In this document: one piece after another, positions 19,442 through 29,783 of the stretch
Position numbering within the stretch: the first letter of the stretch is position 1
How the letters are laid out: every line of letters starts with the position of its first letter
Assembly (NCBI GenBank): GCA_036245805.1
Contig: BTRK01000006.1
Span: 4,195,613-4,259,612, forward strand
DNA: 64,000 nt
From: Pristionchus mayeri
Taxonomy: Eukaryota > Nematoda > Chromadorea > Rhabditida > Neodiplogasteridae
Reading direction: 5' to 3'
Notes under the pieces: generated by a model
What the model saw: the letters and a program-made list of their open reading frames with translations, nothing else
The model's database searches: none
Told to the model about the DNA's origin: nothing
Program-made: the position numbers and the translations under genes

Positions 19442-22400
19442 TCAGAGAACTTCTTCGAATACAATGTTTGTCTGTCGATTAGAATCAGCTTGAACAATTA
19501 AACCTTCCTTTGAACGAACTCGGGAAAGAGCAACGTATAATTGACCGTGAGAGAATACTTCCGAAGGAATCCAGAGGCCAATGTTAGAGAAGGACTGACC
19601 CTGGGACTTGTTAATGGGGAGGGCATACGAATGGCGAACGGGGAATTGAGTACGTCTAACTTTGAAGGAAAGGTTCTTATCATGATAACAATCGATACGG
19701 GGAATGACAGCGAATTCTCCCTTTCGGTCGCCACATGCGAATCGACAACCGAGGGAGCGGGGTCCTAGATGCTCTACGATAAGTCGGGTACCATTGCACA
19801 GGCCGGCAGAAACATCTAGATTCCTCTGCAGCATGACAAGAGAGCCCTTCTTCAGCTTGAGAGTGTGGGGAGGGAGAGTAGAGGGAGACATCTTATTGAG
19901 GAACTCAGTGGGGTATGTGGTGTGATCGGATGGTTCATCAGATACGACCTCATCTCGCGAGAGATAGATCCTCTCTTCCCCAAGCATCCGCCCATGTACA
20001 TCGTCATTCAGACGGGTCACATCCACATTCTTAGGGGTCAGAATGACCTTCTCGCAAGGGTCAGTGGAAGAGTCGACTACTTCCCGGAACACTTTTTCGA
20101 CGATGTTTCCATCGCACATGTTCGAGAGGGGAAGAGTCACCTTTGACTCAGCATCATTCGCAGATCCGTCGCCCACCTTGAGGAGGAATTCAATCCATTC
20201 GGTATCTCCCGAAGTGACTCTCATGTTTGAGATGAGAGTGAGGGATCGGAACTGACTCCAGAGAGGAGATCTCTTGATGCACGCATCGACTTGATCGGCT
20301 CTCGTTCCCTTCTCCACCACCGGGAGAATCTGGCGGAAGTCTCCACCGAGAATGATTAGTTTCCCTCCAAATGGTCGATCGATCTGGGTGATGTCCCTGA
20401 GAACAGCATCGGCTGTGTTCAGCGCCGCCTGGAAGAATGGGGATTGTATACTTTAAGTGATGAGTAAATAGAGGGAATCTTACCTTTGGGATCATCGACG
20501 ATTCGTCCCAGATGATGACGTCATTTTCGGCAAGTTCCTTGGCGTCCTGTTCTTGTCTTCTATGGTTGGAGGACTCGCACCGATTGCTGATGTTGAGCTT
20601 GAAGAGAGAAGCGGATGTTCGACCGCCTGGGAGAAGATTGGCTGCGATTCCTGTCCAGGCAGCGCAGACAACCTAGACATGAAGATTATATTGAACTGAA
20701 AATGTAGATGCAAAAATCTCACCTTAAGTCCATTTCCGACGAAGATGTTGCAGAGTGTGGTGTCGAGGTCTTCCCGCTTCCACCCGGTCCGTCAAGGTGA
20801 AAGAGACGGGGGGGGGGGGGGGAGAGGCATCCTCCAACACTCCCAGAATCGCGTCAGCAGCGGCTTGTTGCTGAGGGTTCAGAGTCGCGTAGAGTCTCGC
20901 GCCTTCCGCAGCGCAATAAGCGGGATTGGCAAGGTTGAGGTTTCTGAGTGGAGGGCGGACGGCTGGCTCAGGAACGAATCTGGAGAAATCGTTTCCTGCC
21001 CTGAAAGAGAGAATTTTATATTTGTTCATGCAAAGTTATCAATATGCAGAATCACCTTCGGAATCGATCAGCAATATCGAAGTAGGCGAGTGCCTCAGCC
21101 TCCTCCTCTCCTGCTCCCATATGACGGTAATCCTCACTGAGATCCCTTTTCATTGCTTCCCAGAGTGCCTGTGGGTCGTGGACCTCATTGAAATGAAGAA
21201 TGGCAGTGAAGGCGGATCGGAGAGCAGCGGGGACTGAGTGGCCAGCCCATTCCTTTAGACACTGGAGATACTCACTGTCGTCCTTAAGAAGGCCGTGAGC
21301 CTTTGCTGCTTCTCCGAAAGTGGGGTAGGTCACTGGCACTCCGTTGGAATCCGAGACAGTACGGAGATCCTCGAATGAAATCGGTCCCTTGATGTTGAGG
21401 AGGAGGATACGGAGGTTGAATCTCTCGGTATCGTGGGGAGGGACCGTATACATGCGTCCGTTCTGTCTAGTTCCGCTCTTTCGCTCACTCCATTGGCCGT
21501 TCTGCTTAGTGAAAGTGAAGCGAGTGGGGAGGTCGAAGTAGAAGAATTGGCGAGAATCGACGAAGGAGGGAGGGATGGTGCCACTATCGATAGTCTCCGC
21601 AGACTCCCTGTTCAACTTGAACCATGCTGTGAGAGTAGTATCTTTGGCAGCCCTAGCTCGAAGCTGCTCAGGAGGCTCGTTGGGGTCGAAGGTGACCTCT
21701 TGGAAGTTCGGTTCGTGAACGGCCAAGCGGTACACAGTGTCCGATTTCCTTTCGTTCTTGAAGCCGAAGATGTGATGGATTGCCTCTGGGGCGCACACAT
21801 ATCGGGCATCGAGATGGGCACGGATTTCATCAACGATGACTCCGTCCCCGTCCCTCTGTCCGGTACGGAAGAGGCTGAGAGAGGCGCGATCGGGCCCTTT
21901 GTAGACGTACTTGAATAGATACTTCACTGCCTCGATAAATGCGCAGATTTCGACATTGGCGTGCGCATTGTATGTCAGCAGGAAGTACACATTGTAGGGC
22001 ACGATGTGACGGTTGTCGAGGTTATGGCCTCCGTACTCGACTACACTCCCGTCATCCCTCCTACGGTACTGAGGGTATCCGTCGACATTGAGATTTGTAC
22101 TGTCCCGGAACTCTTTGGGGAAGCGTTTGGAGCATTGCCCATCTCTCATGCATGGTGACTCTGGATTGAGTGCACCGCAAGGTCGGTGGAGCATGTTCGT
22201 GGTGACGATGTGATACAGCTCCGGGTCCGTCTCGGGAACAGCGATCTCCGCTTGGACTAACCTGTCGACGTCCTCGGGAGTGCGCGGCTTTGTGTCCTCA
22301 CTCATGATGAGGAGGATGTGAACGTGAGGGAGATCTCTCTTCTGCCACTCGAACACTGCGATATAGGCAATGACGCGGCCGAGCTTGTGGCGATGGAGCA

Positions 22401-24664
22401 GATCGTCGAATACCCTGTCGACCTGATACACGCAAATTAGGATAGTCAATTGAGAAGAGAGAGTTAATATTTAACTCTCCTTTAGTTTGAAGACCCTTGA
22501 GATGAGATCAGGTCGATCAGAGGCAGTCTGACCGGGCTCGAGATTCTCGGTGATCTCCCTCCACGCGGGGTTGCACGTGAAAGTAAAGAAGATGTCGGGC
22601 TTGCCGTATTTGGAGACAATCGCCATCGCGTCTTGGAAGTCCTGGGTCATCGCTCGAGGACTACCCGGATGAGTCGAAGGGAGGATGGTCCTCTTTCCCG
22701 GAACATCAGAATCTCCCGCAAGATAGTCCTGAAAAATCAAAGCATGGGAATCAAACTCTGAGAAATTCTATTTTGAAAATTATTTTAATTTTGCATACCT
22801 GTACAACCCGGTAGGAGGCGCTCCGAAGCTGATTTTGGTTTGAGCGGAAATAGTTGAGTCTATTTTGTTCGATCTAAAATGGATGGGAAGTCAGATATAT
22901 TGAGGTAGTAAAGCGAATTCTAAGTGAAAATGTACTTACCTTGACCCAGGAGTCCACGGCGAACTGCTGGAAGAGGGCTTTTCCATGGTGGATGGGATTG
23001 AATTGTCCTTATCGCACCATCATGAGGTAGCTGTAGTACTCCTTCTGGGTGATTCGAGTCCTCTTCCTGCCCGATGGCTTCTTCTCTAGTTCAGGGTGCC
23101 ACCCGTCCTTTCCCGTGGGGAAGAATATGGGATAGGTGAGGGGATCGCAGATCTTGTCGAAATCCCGAATCGTCATGAGTCCTCCCCCTCTAGGATGTAC
23201 TGCCAGAGATCGAGTGACAGGCACATCGTCGTAGACAACCGCCACTTCATTTGCTTGGGGCACATTGTATCTACGGGGATCCTTAGACGTAGAGGTATCA
23301 AAGATCATGCGGACGGGGGCAGCTATTCGGCCTTCTTCGGCTGCATTTCTCTCCTCATTCTCCTCCACCTCAGCCAGCATTTTGTAGGCCTGGGCATAGG
23401 GGTTAACCCTTGATATCAGGCCGCTGAGATCAGCCATCACTTGAGGATCGGGATTACCCAGCCTCTCACTGACTGCTTGGGCGGTATCCAGAATGTAGAT
23501 CTGACCGTAAGATGTTCTCTGGCCAGGTTCTGGATGAAGGGGACCGTCAAGATGGTACACCTGCCCGTGAATACGGAAGCAGAATGGGCCACGTCCCCTC
23601 GGGATATCGAGCTGAGCGCCCATGGAAGCCATTGATAAGGCAGAGTTAAACTGCCGAATGAACTTCTGGAAGTTCTTGGCTTGAGGGTAATCATCGAGGA
23701 GGAGAGTGCGGATTTGGTCGGGGAAATCAGAGGATATGTCCTCGATTGTGGTTGCCAAACCGAAGTTACAGCACAGATTGATTTTATCTGTACTTCCACT
23801 CACTTCTCCTGCAGAGGGATTACGGTAGAAATGAGATATCGAATTGCTCCGCATTAATATTCCTTCAATTAGCGAAAGAACATGGATAGAGCGTAGAATG
23901 GAAAGAGATATTTCATAACAGCATGGAATGTTCTAGAATCTCCTGGATTTTCTGAGCAATTTCTGAGGCGCTCTCTCCATAGCACACACTATCTCGTTTC
24001 CTATGATCGGCGAAAATCACGCAAAATGCACCGTCACATTGGATAACGGTAATATTAAACTTGGCGTACCTGAGAAGAAGCGGGCCCCGCAGTTGCTGCA
24101 TGTGGTGTACATTGCGCCGAGATAATTCGGCTCTGTCACCGGTCTTTCCCTCTCCTCGTTCCTGTGTGCTTTCATCCTCTCTCTATGATCCATCCTTCTT
24201 TGTCCTCCTTTTCCATTCGTTTCTTCCTCTCTCCTCCTCCTGTCTCGTTCTCTATCCCGTTCTCTGACCTCTTCTCTCTCCTCTTCAGTCATTGATGCTC
24301 TTCTTTTCCTCTGCCTTTCCTGATCCGCGGTGCGTCTCTTTTCCGTCTGCTGCGGATTTTCGCTCGCACGGCGTGATCTGCTCCTTTCCGCTTCAGCAGT
24401 GTTTCTGAATTATTTAATACTAAGTATAGATACTTATGGTAAAAAGTGGTGTTAATGAACTTAGGAATGCACTAACCACGAATTAAGTTCACTATCTCTA
24501 TTATGCTAATTACAATCTCGGTTCCAGTGAACAACATTAAATAAGGTTTCACCTCAGCCGTGAGCGAGTTCGATTGGCTCCTGTGATACGGACGGAGAGG
24601 GAGGAAGGTTTATGAGATGAGCATCGGTTGGTGGGGCGTCGTTGGACGAAGTGGACGGATCCAT
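19442..24664 (-). pseudogene. Helitron Rep/helicase gene with several lesions
   Basis: Supported minus-strand exons: 24070-24404 (Arg/Glu-rich, then YLGAMYTTCSNCGARFF zinc finger), 22940-23808 (starts EVSGSTDKINLCCNFG, later ...NFQKFIRQFNSALS), 22799-22873 (IEQNRLNYFRSNQNQLRS), 22480-22728 (RAMTQDFQDAMAI, FFTFTCNPAW), 21056-22422 (HUH motif DLPHVHILL at about 22312-22329; Tyr motif KYLFKYVYKG near 21895-21925), 20723-21000 (LNPQQQAA, then Walker A GPGGSGKT at 20767-20790), 20484-20672 (Walker B IIWDESSMIP), 19442-20428 (GGDFRQILP, INKSQGQSF, YVALSRV). A first exon with ATG 24662-24664 is possible but its frame does not join cleanly. Lesions: TAA at 23009-23011 in place of a residue before GQFNP; donor after 22480 reads GAGAGT instead of GTGAGT; a 15-G run (20808-20822) breaks the frame before Walker A; one base is missing just after GKT. 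Known role of the family: rolling-circle-like transposition. Confidence 0.85.
23926..23938. promoter_or_regulatory. Heat-shock element inside the first Helitron intron
   Basis: GAAtgTTCtaGAA: three alternating units at 5-bp phasing, the minimal HSF trimer site. Confidence 0.6.
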
Positions 24665-24713
24665 GTTTTTGTAGACTATTGACTACTGTTAGAGTTCCTT
24701 GTCTAGTGCTTTC

Positions 24714-24719
24714 CTTATA
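24714..24719 (-). promoter_or_regulatory. TATA-like box of the Helitron gene
   Basis: Minus strand GATATAAGG lies about 50 bp upstream of the ATG at 24664 and about 19 bp downstream of the nearest heat-shock element, a layout like that of heat-shock promoters. Confidence 0.45.
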
Positions 24720-24737
24720 TCACTTTTCATGGTAAAT

Positions 24738-24760
24738 TTCCTGAACTTTCTGGAAGTTTC
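24738..24760. promoter_or_regulatory. Heat-shock element, five perfect units
   Basis: TTCctGAActTTCtgGAAgtTTC: five alternating GAA/TTC units at exact 5-bp phasing. HSF trimers need three. It is immediately upstream of the TATA-like box of the Helitron gene. Confidence 0.8.
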
Positions 24761-24867
24761 GAACAATCGATTATAGAAAGATCTAGTACGCTCTGGAACT
24801 TTATATGAGGGTTTCGAAACTCTTGACGTTAAGAGGACACCTTACAACATCGGCAAAAGGTCCTTTA

Positions 24868-24940
24868 AACGCGCGGGATTCGAACCCCCAGTGTCATTAG
24901 TTCAACTCCAACCATCAACCTCTCAGCCACGAGGGCTCAG
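24868..24940 (-). ncRNA. tRNA-like sequence (tRNA-derived repeat or pseudogene)
   Basis: The minus strand has an A-box-like TGGCTGAGAGG and an exact B box GGTTCGAATCC 45 bp later, as in Ser/Leu-type tRNAs. The acceptor ends do not pair and the anticodon arm is poor, so this is not a functional tRNA. A SINE or tRNA relic is likelier. Confidence 0.45.
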
Positions 24941-25032
24941 CGGGAGAGGAGGAACTTCCGGGTTATGATGGAAGGAGCGCGCGCTAAAGTCCAATGTGAA
25001 ATTGCTGCTATTCATGCTCGCTTCAAAAGATC

Positions 25033-25045
25033 TTCTAGAATGTTC
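25033..25045. promoter_or_regulatory. Heat-shock element, three units
   Basis: TTCtaGAAtgTTC with exact spacing. Confidence 0.65.
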
Positions 25046-25102
25046 TATATTCTTTGCCGCACCTATGCAGAAATGCCTACATTTCTTTTAAATCACTGAT
25101 TT

Positions 25103-25120
25103 GAATGTTCCGGAACATTC
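25103..25120. promoter_or_regulatory. Heat-shock element, four units
   Basis: GAAtgTTCcgGAAcaTTC with exact spacing, then an imperfect fifth unit (GAT). Confidence 0.75.
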
Positions 25121-25141
25121 TAGATGCTTTGGAACATTTTC

Positions 25142-25164
25142 GAACTTTCTGGAACATTCTAGAA
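25142..25164. promoter_or_regulatory. Heat-shock element, five units
   Basis: GAActTTCtgGAAcaTTCtaGAA with exact 5-bp phasing. Part of a roughly 40-bp imperfect tandem pattern that also makes the next element. Confidence 0.8.
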
Positions 25165-25180
25165 TCTTTGGAACATTTTT

Positions 25181-25203
25181 GAAATTTCTGGAACATTCTA
25201 GAA
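25181..25203. promoter_or_regulatory. Heat-shock element, five units
   Basis: GAAatTTCtgGAAcaTTCtaGAA with exact 5-bp phasing, directly before the 120-bp minisatellite. Confidence 0.8.
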
Positions 25204-25208
25204 GCTTT

Positions 25209-25760
25209 GACCCATGGCTAATTATCGATTGGTATACGGTAGTTGACCCAATGCTAATTATTGATTGGCATACGGTAATTCAAAGATCAAAGATCAAAAT
25301 CATAAATCTGACCCACGGAATAACAGTTGACCCATGGCTAATTATCTATTGGTATACGGTAGTTGCCCCCAATAATAATTATTGATTGGCATACGGTAAT
25401 TCAAAGATCAAAGATCAAAATCATAAATCTGACCCACGGAATAAGAGGTGACCCACGGCTAATTATCGATTGGTATACGGTAGTTGACCCAATGCTAATT
25501 ATTGATTGGCATACGGTAATTCAAAGATCAAAGGTCAAAGTCATAAATCTGACCCACGGAATAACAGTTGACCCATGGCTAATTATCGATTGGTATACGG
25601 TAGTTGACCCAATGCTAATTATTGATTGGCATACGGTAATTCAAAGATCAAAGATCAAAATCATAAATCTGACCCACGGAATAAGAGGTGACCCACGGCT
25701 AATTATCGATTGGTATACGGTAGTTGACCCAATGCTAATTATTGATTGGCATACGGTAAT
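25209..25760 (+). repeat. 120-bp minisatellite, about 4.6 copies
   Basis: Units begin at 25209, 25329, 25449, 25569 and 25689 (GACCCA.GGCTAATTATC). Each unit is itself a diverged dimer (GGTATACGGTAGTTGACCCA / GGCATACGGTAATTCAAAGA). Open frames across it (LIIDWYTVVDPM...) are caused by the period being a multiple of three and are not taken as genes. Confidence 0.9.
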
Positions 25761-26170
25761 GGATTGATGCCTTCCTAACGTCATCCCTCCCTCCCCTCCC
25801 TATTTCGCAATCCGGTTAGACGGAGTCACACTGCACACTGCTCTTTATATATAGGTATTGATTTTCTGCATCACAATTTTCATGTATTTTTTGAAACTCA
25901 GCCGAAAGTCGATGTTATATCGCACGAACTGTGATGAAAGTACAACCATTGATGTTTACAATCCACTATCTGGCTTACTCGTTGCACATCGGAAAGAGCT
26001 GATATATCGATATTCCGATACCTCCGAGATGTGTTCCAACGGCTATATCTTCACTCCCAGTTGAGCAATAGGGCCCCTATTTCGCAGCTACTATACACTA
26101 GTAATGCAGAAACATTTTCCAAGTCTGATAGTCACGTGAAAACACGTGACCAAAACACTATTCGTATATT
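25761..26170. other. Unassigned sequence
   Basis: No gene or repeat supported; a short open frame at 25858-26064 has no recognisable features. Confidence 0.5.
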
Positions 26171-26500
26171 GATCAATTGGGCGCCGCGAAAGACAAAGAA
26201 AAATGTTTACATGAATATGATGTCGGCCTCTTCGATCTATTATTTTGATTTTTTTACGCGTCGAGGCTACAACCATTGGCTGTATCTCGATTCCTTTCGC
26301 TAAAAACGAGACATGAAACATATGCACCCATTCGCGAAGGTTTCGAGTAAGGAACGGCATGACAAAAACTCGATTTCACGTGGTATTTTGGTAGATTGAG
26401 AAATGAGATTTCACGTTGTGTTTCGATAGAATGAGCAATGATAGATTACGCGAGATCACCCGAGTGTGCAACTGGAATAAGGATGCGCTTAGATGCAAAG
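26171..26500 (+). repeat. Dispersed repeat, copy 1 of an inverted pair
   Basis: Matches the reverse complement of 33651-34033 (shared GCGCCGCGAAAGACAAAGAA, GGAATCGAGATACAACCA complement, GATCTCGCGTAATC complement). About 7.1 kb separates the two, so together they bracket the nested repeats between. Confidence 0.75.
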
Positions 26501-26502
26501 TA

Positions 26503-27571
26503 CAGGTTGGCACAAAAGTATTGACCCAACTTTGATTTTAACTAATTTCTAACGCGTAACTCTTTTCAGCCGCATCTCTTAGCATTGCACAGCTAAGCTA
26601 ATTACCAATATCTTTGCCAATATACAGATCTCTATTCGAAAAAATATACGAGTTTCAACTTCTGAAAAATATGATCTCTAAATTTAGTGAGATTTCTCAT
26701 GAACTTGAATTTGATTTTTCTTCGCTGCGTTGCACGAAGACTAATGATGCAATAGTGATCCAATTTTTGGTGATAGGGACAATCATCGATGTATTATAAT
26801 ATGCTATTCATTTAATTAAAATAGCTTCTGAAACTTTCGAAACGGACGACGCACGGGTTGAATGTGAACGGCGCCCAACCAAATGTTTAAGATTAAATCA
26901 TATGTATTCTCCGAATTTAAAAGCTACCTAATCATTTCATGTGTAAGCATTATTCTCAACCTTTAGGGCTTACAACTATGCACTCTATACCTAGCTCGAT
27001 GCCAATCGCACATCAGAATATTTGACCAAATGCTTCGACCAGGCACTTTTGGTGAAATATTTTTATGCTCGTTTCAACTATTCAATCGCTGCGTTCATCC
27101 ATTTTTATGCTTCTAAAATTCATAGTTCGACACTGTTAAAATACACAGGAGTTTTTAGCCTGATAACTCCATGTTGAACATAAACTCCAAAAATGTGCAT
27201 TTTATGCCGCCAAAAGTATGGTATCGCAAAATCTCAATTTCTCGGCCTCTAGAATTCATGGAACCATTTCCTTAAAAGTTCCTAAAAGTGGAATGGTTCC
27301 TCTCTACGATCAACTTAATTAACCGGAACTTGCTTATCTGGTCTTATCTTACAACGATTTTTTCGCGAAAATCAGTTGCGGGTCAAGGTAACGCACAACT
27401 GATTTACATTTGACAACGCTCCAGCATATTCAATCAATTGATTTGGACACGATGTAAGGGGATTGTAGGTATTGTATAGAGGAACAGTCAGGCATGAGCA
27501 GATATTCGAACTCTTAAATTTTCGAAAGATATTCGAGGTTACATGTGGGTCAATACTTTTGTGCCACCCTG
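26503..27571. mobile_element. Tc1/mariner-type element remnant, 1069 bp
   Basis: Terminal inverted repeats: left CAGGTTGGCACAAAAGTATT followed by GACCCA; right the reverse complement ending CTTTTGTGCCACCCTG, one or two differences. TA flanks both ends (26501-26502, 27572-27573). The interior shows no transposase frame, so it is non-autonomous or dead. Confidence 0.75.
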
Positions 27572-27573
27572 TA

Positions 27574-27671
27574 AAGTCCTCAGTCGCCGTCTCTCCATCA
27601 TCGGAACTGTGCTCGCCGTCCTCAGTAGCGGTCTCTCCATCATCTCCATCATTTTCGTCATCACTATGCAA
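27574..27671 (-). pseudogene. Acidic repeat exon remnant, broken by the Tc1-like insertion
   Basis: After a TTTCTAG acceptor the minus strand encodes LLHSDDENDGDDGETATED and GEHSSDDGETATED, then runs into the terminal repeat of the Tc1-like element. The repeated DDGETATED could be part of a real acidic protein or a simple-repeat artefact. Confidence 0.25.
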
Positions 27672-27679
27672 GAGCTAGA

Positions 27680-28574
27680 AATATTGAAGGGGTCTCAATA
27701 AGTTCACATTATTCCCCGATGAATTTCATATCAAAATTTAAAATTTCAGCCGTACATCTGGTTCAAAAATTACAGAGCTCAGAAGTTTTGGACGCTGACT
27801 TATGATCGATACTGTACATCAGAGTGACTGCTTGAACTATTGAAGAGTTTGTTTGCCAGTTGATTAATTGTTCAGTCAGTGGCATGCGCCGTAATGATTC
27901 TTTGAAGCATAGAAGATAGATATGGATATGGTGAAACTTAAATGAATCGGGTGGAAAACGTTGCATATATTTTGGAATAACAGTTGCACAGAGACTGCAG
28001 CTCCACGTCCACTGGCCGCGACCTGGCTGATTCATTTTAATTCATTTTAATACACGATCATGGTAATTTAAAAAAAATAATCCGATTAGCACTAGCTCTC
28101 AGAACGATTTCTTAGAACTCGGAGAAACGAATATTTAAAAAAAAATTCAATTCATGGAGGACTTGACACTTCAAAAATATGATTTCGACGAAGATGACGA
28201 TGGACAGCTTCAGCTTCATTTCGCATAATTGACGAAACATGACACGCGATGTTCTCAACGAATTCAGCTCATTCAATTTTCCCAAAGCCGCGGAGAACAA
28301 AGGAGGTTCGCCTCTCTGACACGCTGTGATGTCCGAAAATGAAAAAAAAGTCAGAAACTTTTGAATCAACCTGATACATCAATTTGAAGCGGAAGATCAC
28401 AAAAATCGATAGTGTGCAGATTTCACAAAACTGAGATTTCACAAAACTTTCTATATTGATCCACTGATTGACCTTCTCCTGACCACCAATCGTGAACATA
28501 AACAATATTAACAGGAAATCCGTGATGCAAAATAATTTCTAGTAGCCACAGGGGCCCATTTTCCTACACTTTTA
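27680..28574. other. Unassigned sequence
   Basis: Several short minus-strand frames (27763-28035, 28112-28369, 28269-28505) have no starts, splice sites or domains that I can join into a gene. Possibly a decayed gene. Confidence 0.4.
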
Positions 28575-29545
28575 CAGAAGACCCGTGTTAAATGTTCAAC
28601 GAAGGAGCAGCGAGCGGGAATATTAGTTTACCTTCGGTCCATCTGTCATTTTTATGCGCTGAAGATTCAATGTGACTAATTAATGTAGGAACTTTCTATT
28701 CATAGCTACATTGAGTAAACATTGGCATAATGGTTATCTGTCCAATGAATGCGCCTTATTTCCAGTTTAGTTGTAAAATGGGTTTTGTGTTTCACGACTG
28801 GCTCATATTCAGTCGGTGCCGTGCTGGTGTAATTTTGAGAATGCCGTGAACTCTTTTAAAAAATTAAAAAAATATCAATATATTAGGTTGATGCATAATT
28901 TTCTTTAAGATTTCTAGTTTTCAGGCCGTAATTTGCTTCAGCCTTTAGTTATTCTATCTTGAATTTTTGTATGATATTTGAGTATGTCTGATCTTCATAG
29001 AGCACTAATGGACGTACGTGCTCGGACGTACGTGCACTGCAGAATATTGGAGAGCGAAAATGGCAGTGTTGTCCCCTTAACTATTCTAAGAGAAACTAAC
29101 GATCTGATTTCAAGCGTTATGTGGAAGCGTACGCCCACACTCACTACCGACACAAAAGAGCGGAAATTGCAATCCATTAGTTTTGTTTGAATGGACGCTT
29201 GAGCATGGTACCCAAAATACCGACAATTTTCCACTTTTTCAGAAATACTTTTTTCTACTGAACCAATTGAGATCGATTCAATATGAACTTCAGATTGTAG
29301 TGCGTCAATTGTGTCCCAAATAATGCCAGAATAATATCGAACTCAGGCAAACAATTCTCGAGAACACATCAAAAATACCTTGTAAAGAAAATTATGCATC
29401 AACCTAATAGAAAGTCTTAATATCACGCATCCGTTGCAGGCCGGCCTCGATTCCGGTGGTAGAAATGCTACGGTTTCGCGAGTGCAGTGAATGGCCAATC
29501 TGGATTCTGGAGCAGTTGAATTGGTGACCGGCAGAGAGAGCTTCA
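28575..29545 (+). repeat. Dispersed repeat family, copy interrupted by a mariner MITE
   Basis: Two parts, 28575-28882 and 29408-29545, line up end to end with the copy at 17985-18480. The interruption is exactly the MITE plus one duplicated TA. Confidence 0.8.
28883..29407. mobile_element. Mariner-type MITE, 525 bp, with TA duplication
   Basis: Left end TTAGGTTGATGCATAATTTT, right end its exact reverse complement through CTTT; TA at 28881-28882 and 29408-29409. The termini resemble mariner ends of the TTAGGTTGGTGCA type. The homologous site at 18315-18329 lacks the insert and carries a single TA. Interior non-coding. Confidence 0.9.
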
Positions 29546-29783
29546 ATGATGATAAGCTCTCGATGCAGCAGTCTGATAATATGTACACAGTTTTGGCAGT
29601 GAAAACTGGGAATAAAATACATTTTATATCCCATAGAAATATTACCGAAACAATGTCCATTCATTGTTTTTTATGTGTGATTGCGCGGGTGCTTCCTTGA
29701 ACGCATGGCTCTCATCTTTAGCTTTATTCTACGTTAATTGGGAAACTAATTAAAACGCGTTCTTTGTAAGAATGCAGTGGGTA

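Larger units (their letters stand above)
19315..25205 (-). mobile_element. Helitron (autonomous type, decayed)
   Basis: The minus strand encodes, in order, a C..C zinc finger, the Helitron-specific N-terminal region, an HUH replication initiator and a PIF1-like helicase, which together define a Helitron. A strong hairpin (19315-19354) lies 3' of the helicase stop, as expected near a Helitron 3' end. A CTGG followed by T at its foot (minus strand 19318-19315) would satisfy the CTRR|T rule, but it is closer to the hairpin than usual. The 5' TC end was not pinned down; I set the limit beyond the heat-shock elements, which is arbitrary. Confidence 0.75.

Noticed and set aside
19541..23635. Many plus-strand open frames of 65-160 codons across the Helitron
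   Set aside because: They are shadows of the well-supported minus-strand Rep/helicase exons and show no family motifs.
23913..24101. Small protein frame in the first Helitron intron
   Set aside because: Its neighbours splice across it in frame (FFSG|EVSGST), so it is intron sequence; a captured fragment cannot be excluded.
24791..24803. Another heat-shock element (CTCtgGAActTTA)
   Set aside because: Only the central unit is perfect, so it was not counted.
24868..24940. Functional tRNA gene
   Set aside because: A and B boxes are present, but the acceptor stem does not pair and the anticodon arm is not well formed.
25101..25767. Open frames with repeating LIIDWYTVVDPMLI units
   Set aside because: Produced by a 120-bp minisatellite whose period is divisible by three; no start context, splice pattern or known domain.
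28978..29234. Mariner transposase fragment inside the 525-bp MITE
   Set aside because: Neither strand shows transposase motifs; the element is treated as non-autonomous.
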